Positions 1-9,763 of a stretch of 64,000 nt of DNA are shown here, piece after piece. The notes under the pieces were generated by a model. That model saw only the letters and a program-made list of their open reading frames with translations. It did not search any database and was not told where the DNA came from. The first letter of the stretch is position 1; each line of letters begins with the position of its first letter. Origin of the DNA: Enterococcus faecium (GTDB lineage: Bacteria; Bacillota; Bacilli; Lactobacillales; Enterococcaceae); contig NZ_CP118955.1 in NCBI RefSeq assembly GCF_029023785.1, positions 2,250,001 through 2,314,000 on the forward strand, in the 5' to 3' direction. A program made the position numbers and the translations under genes.

Positions 1-1287
<1,287 letters not shown>

Positions 1288-1479
1288 TTCGAACAATCTT
1301 GCGATTGTTAAGCTCAATTTGTTTGCTAGCATATTGCTTGCTTGTTAAAAATGTTTATTGTCTTGAATTGAATCAAGACGCCCTACACATTTGGTTTGTC
1401 TTACTTTGTTCAGTTTTCAAAGGTCTACTTCATCGGGAGTGTTTCCCGATTCGTTTTTGGCTGCCGTAGCAACTTTTAT

Positions 1480-1508
1480 ATCATATCAGAGAGACAAGCG
1501 ATTGTCAA
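1480..1508 (-). promoter_or_regulatory. rRNA operon promoter, proximal
   Basis: On the minus strand TTGACA (1503-1508) is followed after exactly 17 bp by TATGAT (1480-1485). It is the nearest of three tandem promoters of the same design upstream of the 16S gene. The leader to the mature 16S 5' end would be about 185 nt. Confidence 0.85.
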
Positions 1509-1565
1509 CTCTTTTTTAAAAGTTTTTTTCGATTTCGTTTTTCGAAATCTTTCAGCAACTCATTT

Positions 1566-1594
1566 ATCATAACTTATCGTTTGTTATTTGTCAA
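1566..1594 (-). promoter_or_regulatory. rRNA operon promoter, middle
   Basis: On the minus strand TTGACA (1589-1594), a 17-bp spacer and TATGAT (1566-1571). Spacing and hexamers are identical to the proximal promoter, and A/T-rich tracts resembling UP elements lie upstream. Confidence 0.8.
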
Positions 1595-1661
1595 GAACTT
1601 TTTTGAAGTTTTTTTTCGATAGAATCAAGCTTCGCAAGTGGTTCTTTTTAACGACTTAGTT

Positions 1662-1690
1662 ATCTTATCACGTCTAAAAACATGTGTCAA
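1662..1690 (-). promoter_or_regulatory. rRNA operon promoter, distal
   Basis: On the minus strand TTGACA (1685-1690), a 17-bp spacer and TAAGAT (1662-1667). The -10 is weaker than in the two copies nearer the 16S gene. The rest of 1288-1750 is leader and A/T-rich spacer with no gene. Confidence 0.65.
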
Positions 1691-1750
1691 CTCTTTTTTG
1701 GAATTTTCATAAAATGTTTCAATGAAGCGCGACAACGTTGTTTAATATAT

Positions 1751-1799
1751 CATTAAAAAAAATAAAGGTCAAGCTAAAATATTATTTAAGCTTGACCTT
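1751..1799 (-). terminator. Rho-independent terminator of the GH28/symporter unit
   Basis: AAGGTCAAGCT (1765-1775) pairs perfectly with AGCTTGACCTT (1789-1799). On the minus strand the stem is followed by a T-rich tract (complement of 1751-1764). It lies 10 nt after the stop of the GH28 gene and keeps that transcript out of the rRNA promoters. Confidence 0.9.
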
Positions 1800-1808
1800 A
1801 TTATAATT

Positions 1809-3119
1809 TCAACGATTGTCAAAAGTATTGTTTGCAGCTGTGTTGCCAGTTTCTATAGATAAATCACAGCTTTTGAAACATAAGTTTTGTACTGCTTCGA
1901 TTCGCCCGAATTCTTTTGCAGTTATTTGGCAATGAGAAAAGCAGACATCTTCTATAGGCTTTTCAGGAAATGCTACTAAATCAAAAGCTCGGGAAGGAAG
2001 TGAGTAACCTGGAGAAAGGCATGCCTGTACGTTTTTGATGTGTATGTCTTTGACTTTCGTCATTTGCTTTGATTCAGGTATTTCTTCAGCCACTGCTTGC
2101 CAACTTTCTGGCATTTGAGCAAGGTCATTGCTATTTTTTCTATTGTATTCATTATGCCAGTCCATTATCCAAGAAAAAGGAAATTGTACATCAATCATAT
2201 TCAGATTTTCTACCCTGATATTTTCGATCACTCCCCCTCTTTCTTTTGAAGATTTCATTCGAATACCACAGTCTGACTGAAAAAAATTGATATCGTGAAT
2301 ATATACGTCACTAACTCCAGCACTAACTTCGCTACCAATAGTTACACCGTATCCTGAACGGATTTTACATCTAGCAACCTCGATTCTTGATGATTTTCGA
2401 TTGACTCTTGCACCATTGCCATCTCTGCCAGACTTAATAGCAATACAATCATCACCACAGGCCAAATCACATTCATAGACACGCACATTTGTTGAAGAAT
2501 CAATATCAATCCCATCTGTACTTGGTCCATCATTGTTGCGGATGATTACTTTTTCTACTAATACATCGTTAGAATAAGTGATTTGCAAGTTCCAAAAACC
2601 TGATTTCTGAAAAATCAAATCACGAACAACAACATGTTCTGCATGATACAGTAAACAAGCGCGTGGACGTTTAATAGCATAATCCGCAATCCAACGAAGT
2701 CCCTTTTGATCGTATTCAGCTCTTGTCCCGCTTTTTTGATCTTTTCCCCAATACAGCTCCCACCAATGGTCTCCTTGACCGTCGATTATTCCTTTTCCTT
2801 CTATAAGAATATCTTTCGCCGAGAGAACATTCAAAATCGCTGCTGGCCATTTCATTTCTACGCCGGCTACTCGTGTATCGATTTCTGGAAATGCTTCGAT
2901 ATCTGTTCTCCCCTTGAGGACTGCACCTTCTTCAAAGATAAGATGACTCTTATCTTTTAAAAAAAGGGCTCCGACTAAATAAATGCCTTTTGGAATAAAT
3001 ACAGGTAAGTGTTCTTTCGCACCTTGATCGATTGCTTTTTGCAGTATTATTGTATCATCTTGTTGAGTGTCGTTTGTTTTAAAGTTCAAAGCATTGATAA
3101 TCCCTTTTTTTGTCCGCAA
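1809..3119 (-). CDS. Glycoside hydrolase family 28, divergent clade (polygalacturonase-like)
   Basis: 436 aa, a right-handed beta-helix protein without a signal peptide, so probably cytoplasmic. GH28 landmarks are STDGID (residues 200-205), GDDC (222-225) and RMKS (287-290), which supply the catalytic aspartates. The usual GHG motif with its histidine reads SGYG (255-258), and the usual Asn before TDG is Ser. I recall Bacteroidetes GH28 proteins with the same GPSTDGIDIDSS signature and RVNR insertion that also lack the histidine, so this is likely a subfamily with a different galacturonide linkage rather than a dead enzyme. Start is TTG with AGGGAG 7 nt upstream; no better ATG is seen. It follows the symporter gene by 11 nt and shares its transcript. 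Confidence 0.85.
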   Translation of the reverse strand: MRTKKGIINALNFKTNDTQQDDTIILQKAIDQGAKEHLPVFIPKGIYLVGALFLKDKSHLIFEEGAVLKGRTDIEAFPEIDTRVAGVEMKWPAAILNVLSAKDILIEGKGIIDGQGDHWWELYWGKDQKSGTRAEYDQKGLRWIADYAIKRPRACLLYHAEHVVVRDLIFQKSGFWNLQITYSNDVLVEKVIIRNNDGPSTDGIDIDSSTNVRVYECDLACGDDCIAIKSGRDGNGARVNRKSSRIEVARCKIRSGYGVTIGSEVSAGVSDVYIHDINFFQSDCGIRMKSSKERGGVIENIRVENLNMIDVQFPFSWIMDWHNEYNRKNSNDLAQMPESWQAVAEEIPESKQMTKVKDIHIKNVQACLSPGYSLPSRAFDLVAFPEKPIEDVCFSHCQITAKEFGRIEAVQNLCFKSCDLSIETGNTAANNTFDNR

Positions 3120-3130
3120 TACGTTTCTCC

Positions 3131-4549
3131 CTATCTTTCATTGATTTTTTTCAATTCTTCACCAATAAATACAGTTTTTGAACGATTCAGTGGGTAACCT
3201 ACTAGCAAAATGATTGCGGATACAAATAAGCAGAATGCTGGTAACAAGTTTGCCATCGTATAAATCCTTTCTTGTACTAAAACTGATTGGATGGCTCCAC
3301 CTGTTGTAGACGATTGGTAACCAATGAGTGCCAGCATAAATCCGCCTACCGCTCCTGCACATGCTTGTCCTACTTTTCTCGCAAAAGAATTTACTCCATA
3401 TACTGTTCCATCTTCTCTTAAGCCTGTCTTATATTGATGATAATCAATCACGTCAGTAATGAATGCCCAGACCATCAAATTGAATAAACCAGATCCTAAA
3501 GTAGCGATAAATAAAAGAATCAGATATACCCATGCATTTGTTATATGAAGGAAATACATCAGCAAGTACATACATGAAGAAGCAAGTAACGCAAATACGC
3601 TTGCTTCCTTTTTACCAAATAATTTTGTCAGCTTTGTAGCAAATGGTGCTAAAACTACTACTGTTCCGTAAGTAAATAAAAGAGCAACAGACATTGCTTG
3701 TTTATTATGGAAGTAATCATTGAATAAATAAGTCATATTCGTCCCAGCTAAAATCTGATTGATCACAATGAAAATGTCAACAATGACTAAAATAATCAGT
3801 GCTCGATTAGCTAACAAACCTTTTACCAACTGAGAAGCAGATACTTTTTCGTTTTTGACAACTCTTACTCTTTCAGTAGTCAATTTACAAGTTAACATAT
3901 ATGCGACAAATGCTATTGCAGCACATCCGATTGAAATCCAAAAGAAATGATTCCCTGAAACGACTTGTTGTCCACTCTTGTTATGGGTATACATTAAAAT
4001 CGGAATGAAGAATCCTGTAGTTGATCCGCCAATCGCAGAACCAATGCTTCGGAACGTGGACAACGAGGTGCGGTCATTAGGATTTGAGCTAATTGCTGCT
4101 GCCATTGCTCCATACGGGATATTGATTGTTGAGAGAAAAATCCCATAAACAATGTATGAAACAAAAATATAAGCAATCTTCACCGTCATTGGAAGATGTT
4201 GGACGAATGGCAAAAACAAAATGACAGTCACTAAGCAAAATGGATACTTCATTTTTCTGATCCAAGGAATAAATCGGCCAGTTTCTGTTAACTCTGAGAC
4301 ATCACATAATCTTCCAACCATCACATCAGCAAACGCATCCAAAATTCTCGAAATCAAGAATAACGTACCTACGATTGCCCCTGAAACGCCAAGAACATTC
4401 GTATAATAAATCATCAAGAAACTATTGACTAAACCTAAAATAAAACAGTTACCTAGATCACCGAACATGTAGCCTATCTTATCGGAAATCCCAAATTCCT
4501 TTTTTTCTTTTTTTACTGTATTTGCTGTAACAGCATTTTGTGAAAGCAT
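3131..4549 (-). CDS. GPH-family sugar:cation symporter (MelB/XylP-like)
   Basis: 472 aa with about 12 hydrophobic segments and the family N-terminus (KIGYMFGDLGNCF, then YYTNVLG and the DxxxGxxxD-like loop ADVMVGRLCD). Family members import glycosides or uronides with Na+ or H+. Here it is co-transcribed with the GH28 gene after it, so an oligogalacturonide or related pectic fragment is the likely substrate; this is inferred from context. Start ATG is well supported by AGGAGG upstream. The unit has its own promoter region (4560-4720) with a cre-like site, so it can be expressed independently of the large pectin operon behind it. Confidence 0.88.
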   Translation of the reverse strand: MLSQNAVTANTVKKEKKEFGISDKIGYMFGDLGNCFILGLVNSFLMIYYTNVLGVSGAIVGTLFLISRILDAFADVMVGRLCDVSELTETGRFIPWIRKMKYPFCLVTVILFLPFVQHLPMTVKIAYIFVSYIVYGIFLSTINIPYGAMAAAISSNPNDRTSLSTFRSIGSAIGGSTTGFFIPILMYTHNKSGQQVVSGNHFFWISIGCAAIAFVAYMLTCKLTTERVRVVKNEKVSASQLVKGLLANRALIILVIVDIFIVINQILAGTNMTYLFNDYFHNKQAMSVALLFTYGTVVVLAPFATKLTKLFGKKEASVFALLASSCMYLLMYFLHITNAWVYLILLFIATLGSGLFNLMVWAFITDVIDYHQYKTGLREDGTVYGVNSFARKVGQACAGAVGGFMLALIGYQSSTTGGAIQSVLVQERIYTMANLLPAFCLFVSAIILLVGYPLNRSKTVFIGEELKKINER

Positions 4550-4571
4550 TTGAATTCCTCCTACCTCTTCT

Positions 4572-4585
4572 AGTAAACGTTTTCA
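4572..4585 (-). promoter_or_regulatory. cre-like catabolite operator upstream of the symporter
   Basis: Minus strand TGAAAACGTTTACT matches the CcpA cre consensus TGWNANCGNTNWCA at 13 of 14 positions. It sits just after a TATAAT, about 25 nt before the symporter start, a position suited to repression. A LacI-family operator is an alternative reading. Confidence 0.6.
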
Positions 4586-4728
4586 AAATTATAACTCTTT
4601 TTTTCTTGTTTTTATATTCACAATGTTGGCTTTTTATTGCATTATCTTGACAGATAAAAAACAAAAAATAATCTAAAAACATTGATGCATAAGATTGATA
4701 ACTTTTTTTACATAACAATATATACAAA

Positions 4729-4766
4729 CAAAAAAATTCACTAACTAGTGAAAATAAGTTAGTGAA
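4729..4766 (-). terminator. Terminator of the large pectin operon
   Basis: TTCACTAACT (4737-4746) and AGTTAGTGAA (4757-4766) form a perfect 10-bp stem. On the minus strand it is followed by seven T (complement of 4730-4736), directly after the GH43 stop. Confidence 0.88.
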
Positions 4767-4788
4767 CCTCATTTATTAAAGAATTAAA

Positions 4789-6357
4789 TTACAGATGATC
4801 TTTTCCATCATACTTGAAAAACTCAAAATCAGCATAACTTCCTCTTTTTTTATTTAGATCATGCACTGCTATCCCGATAAAATTTCCAGTAAACCCTCCT
4901 GAGAGTATACACATGTTTTTTTGCGGACCTACTTTCTTCCATTCTTCAGTTGATACGTCTTTCAAATGAAACTGTGCTGTCTCTTTCTTTACAGTGACTT
5001 TCAAAAAAGTCTTCTTTTCTGTGAGTGGAATCGTCCAATCTTCTATTTGTGCTACTCCGTTTTCTGATTCTATCATACGTAGGCATTTTCCCTTGTCCTC
5101 ATTCCAAGTAACATAACAATAAATATAATTGGATTCATTTAAGTACAGTACCAGTCCAGCCATCTGATTAAAATTATTAGGCATGTATTCAAATGCTGTC
5201 TCCGCATCAAAAGTAAAATCCGTTTGCCGAATAGCTAACAAATGATGTTCGAAGGTAGATTGAAGAGATTCACCGGAAATCAGACGTAAAAAACCTGGTC
5301 TACATTTTGTATCACACCAATCAGCATTTGGCAAAATGCGTCTGGCATTCCAGTTCTTCTTTAGCTCTCCTTCAAATGTATCCATAAACTGATGATCTTT
5401 TTCTTGTTGTACCTCTTCATTTGTCTCAATCATTATTTCTTCCATCGGAGTTGTCTGGCTATCTTTAAGTCTTAACCAATCGTCGGACGTCCAATACACT
5501 TCTTGAATAGCGGTTTCTCTTCCCAAAATAGCCGCACCGTTTAATGGTCTGGTACAAAGATATGTCATGTACCATCTTCCTGACGGGGTTTGTACTAAGC
5601 TCCCATGTCCTGTACATTGCAATGTAGAAGCAGGTTTGTCACTAGCTGTCAGCATAGGAAAACCAGGATCAAGCTCGTAAGGACCAGTAATATTCTTTGC
5701 TCGGCAAACTGTAACTGAATGTCCTCTTCCTGTACCGCCTTCTGCCGTCATCAAATAATAATACCCGTTACGAAAATACAAATGTGGTGCCTCCGTTTTC
5801 GCTAATTCTGTACCTGCAAATATTTTATAGATGGGACCATCAAGCTTCTTCTTCTCTGCATCATATTCTTGTAATACGATACCGCTGGATTTATTCGGTG
5901 TGTCCAGACGATAATCCCATAGTTCATTGACAAGCCATTTTTTTCCCGTTTCAAGATCATGGAACAAAGAAGGATCAAAGCCGTTACTATTTAAATAAAT
6001 TGGTTCGGACCAAGGACCTGTGATCTCAGATGCAGTGATCAAATAATTGTGGACATCTTTAAACGGACGGCCTGCACTTTTGACATCTGTGTAAACAAGA
6101 TAAAACAATCCATCAGCATAACTGATCTGTGGCGCCCATATACTTCCATTTGTAGGATTTCCTTGCAAAGATACTTGAGTGGTCAAAATATCCGTTGTAT
6201 GTGACCAGTTGACTAAATTTTTCGACTCATATACTCGGATTCCTGGAAGCCATTCAAAAGAGGAGACAATAATGTAATACCGCTCTTTCACTCTTAATAT
6301 ATTAGGATCTGGATTGAATCCTCTTAAAATAGGATTTTTCACTTTGATAGTCTGCAT
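4789..6357 (-). CDS. Glycoside hydrolase family 43 (beta-xylosidase / arabinofuranosidase type)
   Basis: 522 aa: an N-terminal five-bladed GH43 domain (about 1-310) and a C-terminal beta-sandwich (about 330-515) as in XynB3-type beta-xylosidases. The expected catalytic triad is visible: D17 in FNPDPN, D128 in FDPS and E189 in TEAPH, at nearly the same positions as in Geobacillus XynB3. No signal peptide. In this pectin operon it would trim xylose or arabinose side branches from imported fragments; linkage specificity cannot be read from sequence. AGGAG lies 10 nt before the ATG. It is the last gene of the operon that starts at 14103. Confidence 0.88.
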   Translation of the reverse strand: MQTIKVKNPILRGFNPDPNILRVKERYYIIVSSFEWLPGIRVYESKNLVNWSHTTDILTTQVSLQGNPTNGSIWAPQISYADGLFYLVYTDVKSAGRPFKDVHNYLITASEITGPWSEPIYLNSNGFDPSLFHDLETGKKWLVNELWDYRLDTPNKSSGIVLQEYDAEKKKLDGPIYKIFAGTELAKTEAPHLYFRNGYYYLMTAEGGTGRGHSVTVCRAKNITGPYELDPGFPMLTASDKPASTLQCTGHGSLVQTPSGRWYMTYLCTRPLNGAAILGRETAIQEVYWTSDDWLRLKDSQTTPMEEIMIETNEEVQQEKDHQFMDTFEGELKKNWNARRILPNADWCDTKCRPGFLRLISGESLQSTFEHHLLAIRQTDFTFDAETAFEYMPNNFNQMAGLVLYLNESNYIYCYVTWNEDKGKCLRMIESENGVAQIEDWTIPLTEKKTFLKVTVKKETAQFHLKDVSTEEWKKVGPQKNMCILSGGFTGNFIGIAVHDLNKKRGSYADFEFFKYDGKDHL

Positions 6358-6360
6358 GAT

Positions 6361-6642
6361 TCAGGCTCCTTTTCTCATTCTTACTCGATATAAACTGAAT
6401 GCCCCAGCTGCTAAAAAAGCAAGTGAAATAAACAACACAACGGCAAACAGACCAGTCATGTCCTGTAATAATCCAAATGTATTTTCTAAAGACAAAGTTG
6501 AATGATCTACAGCAAGCGACTGATAACTTTTTTTAAACTCTGACGCAGACATATTACTTAAAGTAACTGCTAACCCGCCAAAGAAAATCAAAGATAGACT
6601 GCCACCGACCATTCCTAGCAATAGTTCCCATTTTCTTTTCAT
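6361..6642 (-). CDS. Small membrane protein, DUF4064-like
   Basis: 93 aa with two predicted transmembrane helices (about residues 8-28 and 60-82) and a short polar loop; resembles DUF4064 proteins of Firmicutes. The start is placed at the ATG overlapping the pectinesterase stop (ATGA), preceded by AGGGGG; an upstream in-frame extension lacks a ribosome site. Function is unknown. Its tight coupling between pectinesterase and GH43 suggests a role in pectic-fragment use or a passenger membrane factor. Confidence 0.7.
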   Translation of the reverse strand: MKRKWELLLGMVGGSLSLIFFGGLAVTLSNMSASEFKKSYQSLAVDHSTLSLENTFGLLQDMTGLFAVVLFISLAFLAAGAFSLYRVRMRKGA

Positions 6643-7562
6643 TTCTGAACCCCCTGCTTTTCTAAATGTATCCATTCAGGTCTTTTGATCGATGTTTCAT
6701 AATTGTTATTACGTTCAGAGAATTTGACAGTCTGTTCATTTTTCTTGTCATCCCAATTATCCCAACCAGTTGGGTGAACATGCCCACCTATCTTACACGC
6801 TTCAAATAAGACATTTGCATACGGACGCCACGGTCTTCCTAAATAGACGTTTCTAGTATCAGGTTCTGCAGTCAAGGTACAGCTTTCAAAACGATACCCT
6901 GTTTTTTGATTTTTCGGCGTAGATGCTGCTGTGATGTATCCAGGATTTTTACTGGCTAAGCTATGGATATGACACTGATGAAAAACGGCATCTGCCCCAC
7001 CAAATATGAAATCCACCGTTCCTTCAATCCAGCAATATTCATAGGTCTGACGACAATACTCAGGATTGGCAGAAGCCGGTGTACAAAAAGGAGTACCATC
7101 TTTTTGCAAATCAGGCAACGGACCCGTGCATAAGGTATCCTGATAACCAGATAGTCGACAGTTTTTTAAAGATACGCGATCTCCTGAATTGAATAAAGCA
7201 ACAGCCTGTCCTACCTTTTCTCCTGGACCTGCTGTATTTTCGATGTGAAGATTTTCTAATACGACATTCGATCCTTCTAAGAAAAAAGTAGCACTTCGGA
7301 AAGTCCCTAACTGGCTACCGTCAAGATACTCCTGTTTTGCAAAACGATTACCGGAGATAACTACTGTTCCTGCTCCCACAAGTTTAAAATTGGATAATCT
7401 GCTTTCTATATATTCATCATATCTTCCTTCTTTTACTATCAAGACCTTTGGATGGCTATCCGGCAGGCCTGCCAAATAATCGATTCCTTCTTGGATAGTT
7501 TCAAAATCCGTCGGGGTATCTATAGCATTCTTTCCAATTATCAGTTTGTCTTTCATCCTCAT
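6639..7562 (-). CDS. Pectin methylesterase (carbohydrate esterase family 8)
   Basis: 307 aa, beta-helix pectinesterase. The family signatures are all present: GQAVAL (Q119), YQDTL (Q141, D142), EGTVDFIFG (nucleophile D184) and LGRPW near residue 250. It removes methyl esters from galacturonate residues, making them accessible to GH28 enzymes. No signal peptide, unlike secreted plant-pathogen enzymes, so it probably works on imported oligomers. The start ATG at 7562 overlaps the preceding stop as ATGA, with GGGAG 5 nt upstream; a second in-frame ATG two codons later is less well placed. Confidence 0.92.
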   Translation of the reverse strand: MRMKDKLIIGKNAIDTPTDFETIQEGIDYLAGLPDSHPKVLIVKEGRYDEYIESRLSNFKLVGAGTVVISGNRFAKQEYLDGSQLGTFRSATFFLEGSNVVLENLHIENTAGPGEKVGQAVALFNSGDRVSLKNCRLSGYQDTLCTGPLPDLQKDGTPFCTPASANPEYCRQTYEYCWIEGTVDFIFGGADAVFHQCHIHSLASKNPGYITAASTPKNQKTGYRFESCTLTAEPDTRNVYLGRPWRPYANVLFEACKIGGHVHPTGWDNWDDKKNEQTVKFSERNNNYETSIKRPEWIHLEKQGVQK

Positions 7563-8437
7563 AAATGCTCCCTTATGAATTGTTTCCAAATATTTCTCAT
7601 TTCTTGTGTTTCCATATGACCGCCTGTTAAAGAAAAAGAAGAAAAGTTTTCTGGACTACCCATTGATTGATACTTTTTGTCCAGCCCTTTTCTCAGCTTC
7701 AGTACGCCTTCGTCCAAGCACATCGTATCGTTTTTTCCAACTAAGCTAAGACGAGGGCGCGGAGCGATTTTTTCTTGGATTGCTAACGTTGTATAAGCTG
7801 TCAATAGATTTGGCACATAGTAATAAAACCCATGATGATCTAGGCGGCGATGTAGCAAAAGTGTTTCGATGTCCACCTGTGCCGCTAGATCAATACAAAC
7901 TTTGACACGAGAATCCAATGCTGTCACCCACCAGCTTAATAAGCCTCCCATAGAAAGACCAATCGTTGCGAGCCGTTGAGTATCTGTGTCTTCCCTTGTC
8001 TCCAAATAATCGATCAAGCTGATCACATCATAAATACGCATTCCCCATAACGTTTTTCCTGTTAATAAAAATTGTTTGAACAACTCGCTTTCAGAAATAC
8101 CTCCGCGTTCTTCAAATCCCCAAGCATCAATCGACCAAACAGCATATCCCATTCCTGTCAGTACTTCTGCAAAAGATGGAGAAGCTAAGTAAGGAGCACC
8201 ATGGATCAATTCACTTTTCCCGACTGAAAAATCTCCGCCGTGAGAATGCAGGTAAAGGACCGTCGGAAACGGTCCTTCTTTTTCTGGATAAGCATAGAGG
8301 GCTGGTACTGTTTCCAATTCATTTAAGTACAATTGATAGTATTCAAGCATAAAACCGTTTTGTTTTTCTCGGTATAATCGTTTTCCACTAGGGGTATGTC
8401 TGCTAGATGGAGCACCTAAAAAATCATTCAACTGCAT
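7559..8437 (-). CDS. Alpha/beta-hydrolase esterase (acetyl-esterase-like)
   Basis: About 292 aa. The nucleophile elbow GLSMGG is clear, HSHGG forms the likely oxyanion loop, and a late GGHME supplies the catalytic His. It resembles dienelactone-hydrolase/acetyl-xylan-esterase-like proteins. In this operon a deacetylase or other ester hydrolase acting on pectic oligomers is likely; the substrate is inference. No signal peptide. The start is uncertain: ATG at 8437 overlaps the GH28 end by 14 nt, another ATG lies at 8467, and neither has a strong ribosome site, suggesting coupling to GH28 translation. Confidence 0.8.
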   Translation of the reverse strand: MQLNDFLGAPSSRHTPSGKRLYREKQNGFMLEYYQLYLNELETVPALYAYPEKEGPFPTVLYLHSHGGDFSVGKSELIHGAPYLASPSFAEVLTGMGYAVWSIDAWGFEERGGISESELFKQFLLTGKTLWGMRIYDVISLIDYLETREDTDTQRLATIGLSMGGLLSWWVTALDSRVKVCIDLAAQVDIETLLLHRRLDHHGFYYYVPNLLTAYTTLAIQEKIAPRPRLSLVGKNDTMCLDEGVLKLRKGLDKKYQSMGSPENFSSFSLTGGHMETQEMRNIWKQFIREHL

Positions 8438-9761
8438 AAGCAAAGTTTTTACGAACAACCAGTTCATCCATATTTTCTGATTGATTTGATTGGAATTTCT
8501 CAATACTGATTTCTTTAGTATTTTCTAATAGAAATGCTGGTCCCTCGTGATTTTCAATCGACATCTGGTTAAAGGAAACCTTACCCGCAAAGCCAATATA
8601 AAATCCTTGTCTGCTCATTTCCTCTATTCCTGTCATCATAGCAGGAACACCGGGAACTGCATCTTGGGCCATCGAGACATCGATATTGTCAAATGTGATT
8701 TCTTGTATGAATTGTTCCGCTAATCCATAAATAAAACCTGCAGAAGCATGGACATTCCTTGCCGTGATATTCGAAAAATGGATCCTTCTGAATGCTGGTG
8801 TCCGTTCATCTATCGGATAAGCCTTTTTTTCCCATACATACGGTTCTTTCCCTCGCGGACCACAGAAATAATAAAGATTCAGTATAAATGGACACATCAC
8901 ATTATCCATGACTATATTGGATACTCGAATATCTTCAACGATCCCGCCTCGACCTCGTCTAGATTTCAATCGTATTCCTCGATCAGTTTCTTGGAAGATA
9001 CAATTTGAAATGGTAATATTACGAATACTACCACTCATTTCACTTCCTAATACGACACCGCCATGTCCATGGACCATCGTGCAATTTGTGATCGTGATAT
9101 TTTCGCAAGCGATCCTTTCGTACGTATCTTCAGTCCCTGCCTTGATTGCAATACAGTCATCTCCCACGTCAATATGGCAATTACTAATACGCACATTTTT
9201 GCATGATTCTGGATCAATTCCGTCTGTATTTGGTGAATCCGCTGGGTTCAAGATCGTCAAGTTATCAAACGTTGCATTACTGCAAAGAATCGGGTTGATC
9301 GTCCAACTTGGTGACTGGATCAATTTAATATCTTTCACAGTAATTCGATGACAGTTATGGAAACTCATCAATTTAGGACGAGGATAAGCGAGATTATCTG
9401 GTTCATTTCTAAAAGTATGCCACCATTTTTTTCCATTTCCATCTAATGTACCGAAACCAGTGACAGAGATGTTCTCTACATTTTGAGCATAGATACAGGA
9501 AGCATAAACTTTTCGATGGACTCCTTCCCAACGTGAATGAACAACAGGATAATCTTTTGGATCGTCAGAGAATTTCAGAACCGCTCCTGCGCTTAAATGA
9601 AGTTCGACATTGCTTTTTAAAAATAAAGCTCCTGTTAGAAATTCACCTGCTGGAACAACTACGGTCCCGCCTCCGTCACTTGCTGCAGCATCAATGGCTT
9701 GTTGTATTGCTTCAGTATTCAATTCATCAATTGATGCGCCAAATGTCAAAATATCATACAT
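8424..9761 (-). CDS. Glycoside hydrolase family 28 (exo-polygalacturonase-like)
   Basis: 445 aa beta-helix enzyme with all canonical GH28 motifs: NTDGID (178-183), GDDC (200-203), GHGG (232-235) and RLK (264-266). It hydrolyses alpha-1,4-galacturonide bonds, probably from the non-reducing end, given the exo-type N-terminus and lack of a signal peptide. It contrasts with the other GH28 at 1809-3119, which has Tyr at the His position. GGAGG lies 11 nt before the ATG, and the start is 2 nt after the GH105 stop. It belongs to the operon starting at 14103. Confidence 0.92.
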   Translation of the reverse strand: MYDILTFGASIDELNTEAIQQAIDAAASDGGGTVVVPAGEFLTGALFLKSNVELHLSAGAVLKFSDDPKDYPVVHSRWEGVHRKVYASCIYAQNVENISVTGFGTLDGNGKKWWHTFRNEPDNLAYPRPKLMSFHNCHRITVKDIKLIQSPSWTINPILCSNATFDNLTILNPADSPNTDGIDPESCKNVRISNCHIDVGDDCIAIKAGTEDTYERIACENITITNCTMVHGHGGVVLGSEMSGSIRNITISNCIFQETDRGIRLKSRRGRGGIVEDIRVSNIVMDNVMCPFILNLYYFCGPRGKEPYVWEKKAYPIDERTPAFRRIHFSNITARNVHASAGFIYGLAEQFIQEITFDNIDVSMAQDAVPGVPAMMTGIEEMSRQGFYIGFAGKVSFNQMSIENHEGPAFLLENTKEISIEKFQSNQSENMDELVVRKNFAYAVE

Positions 9762-9763
9762 AT

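Noticed and set aside
8908..9351. Plus-strand ORF of 147 codons antisense to GH28
   Set aside because: It is the shadow of a strongly conserved GH28 coding region and has no ribosome site or recognisable domain.
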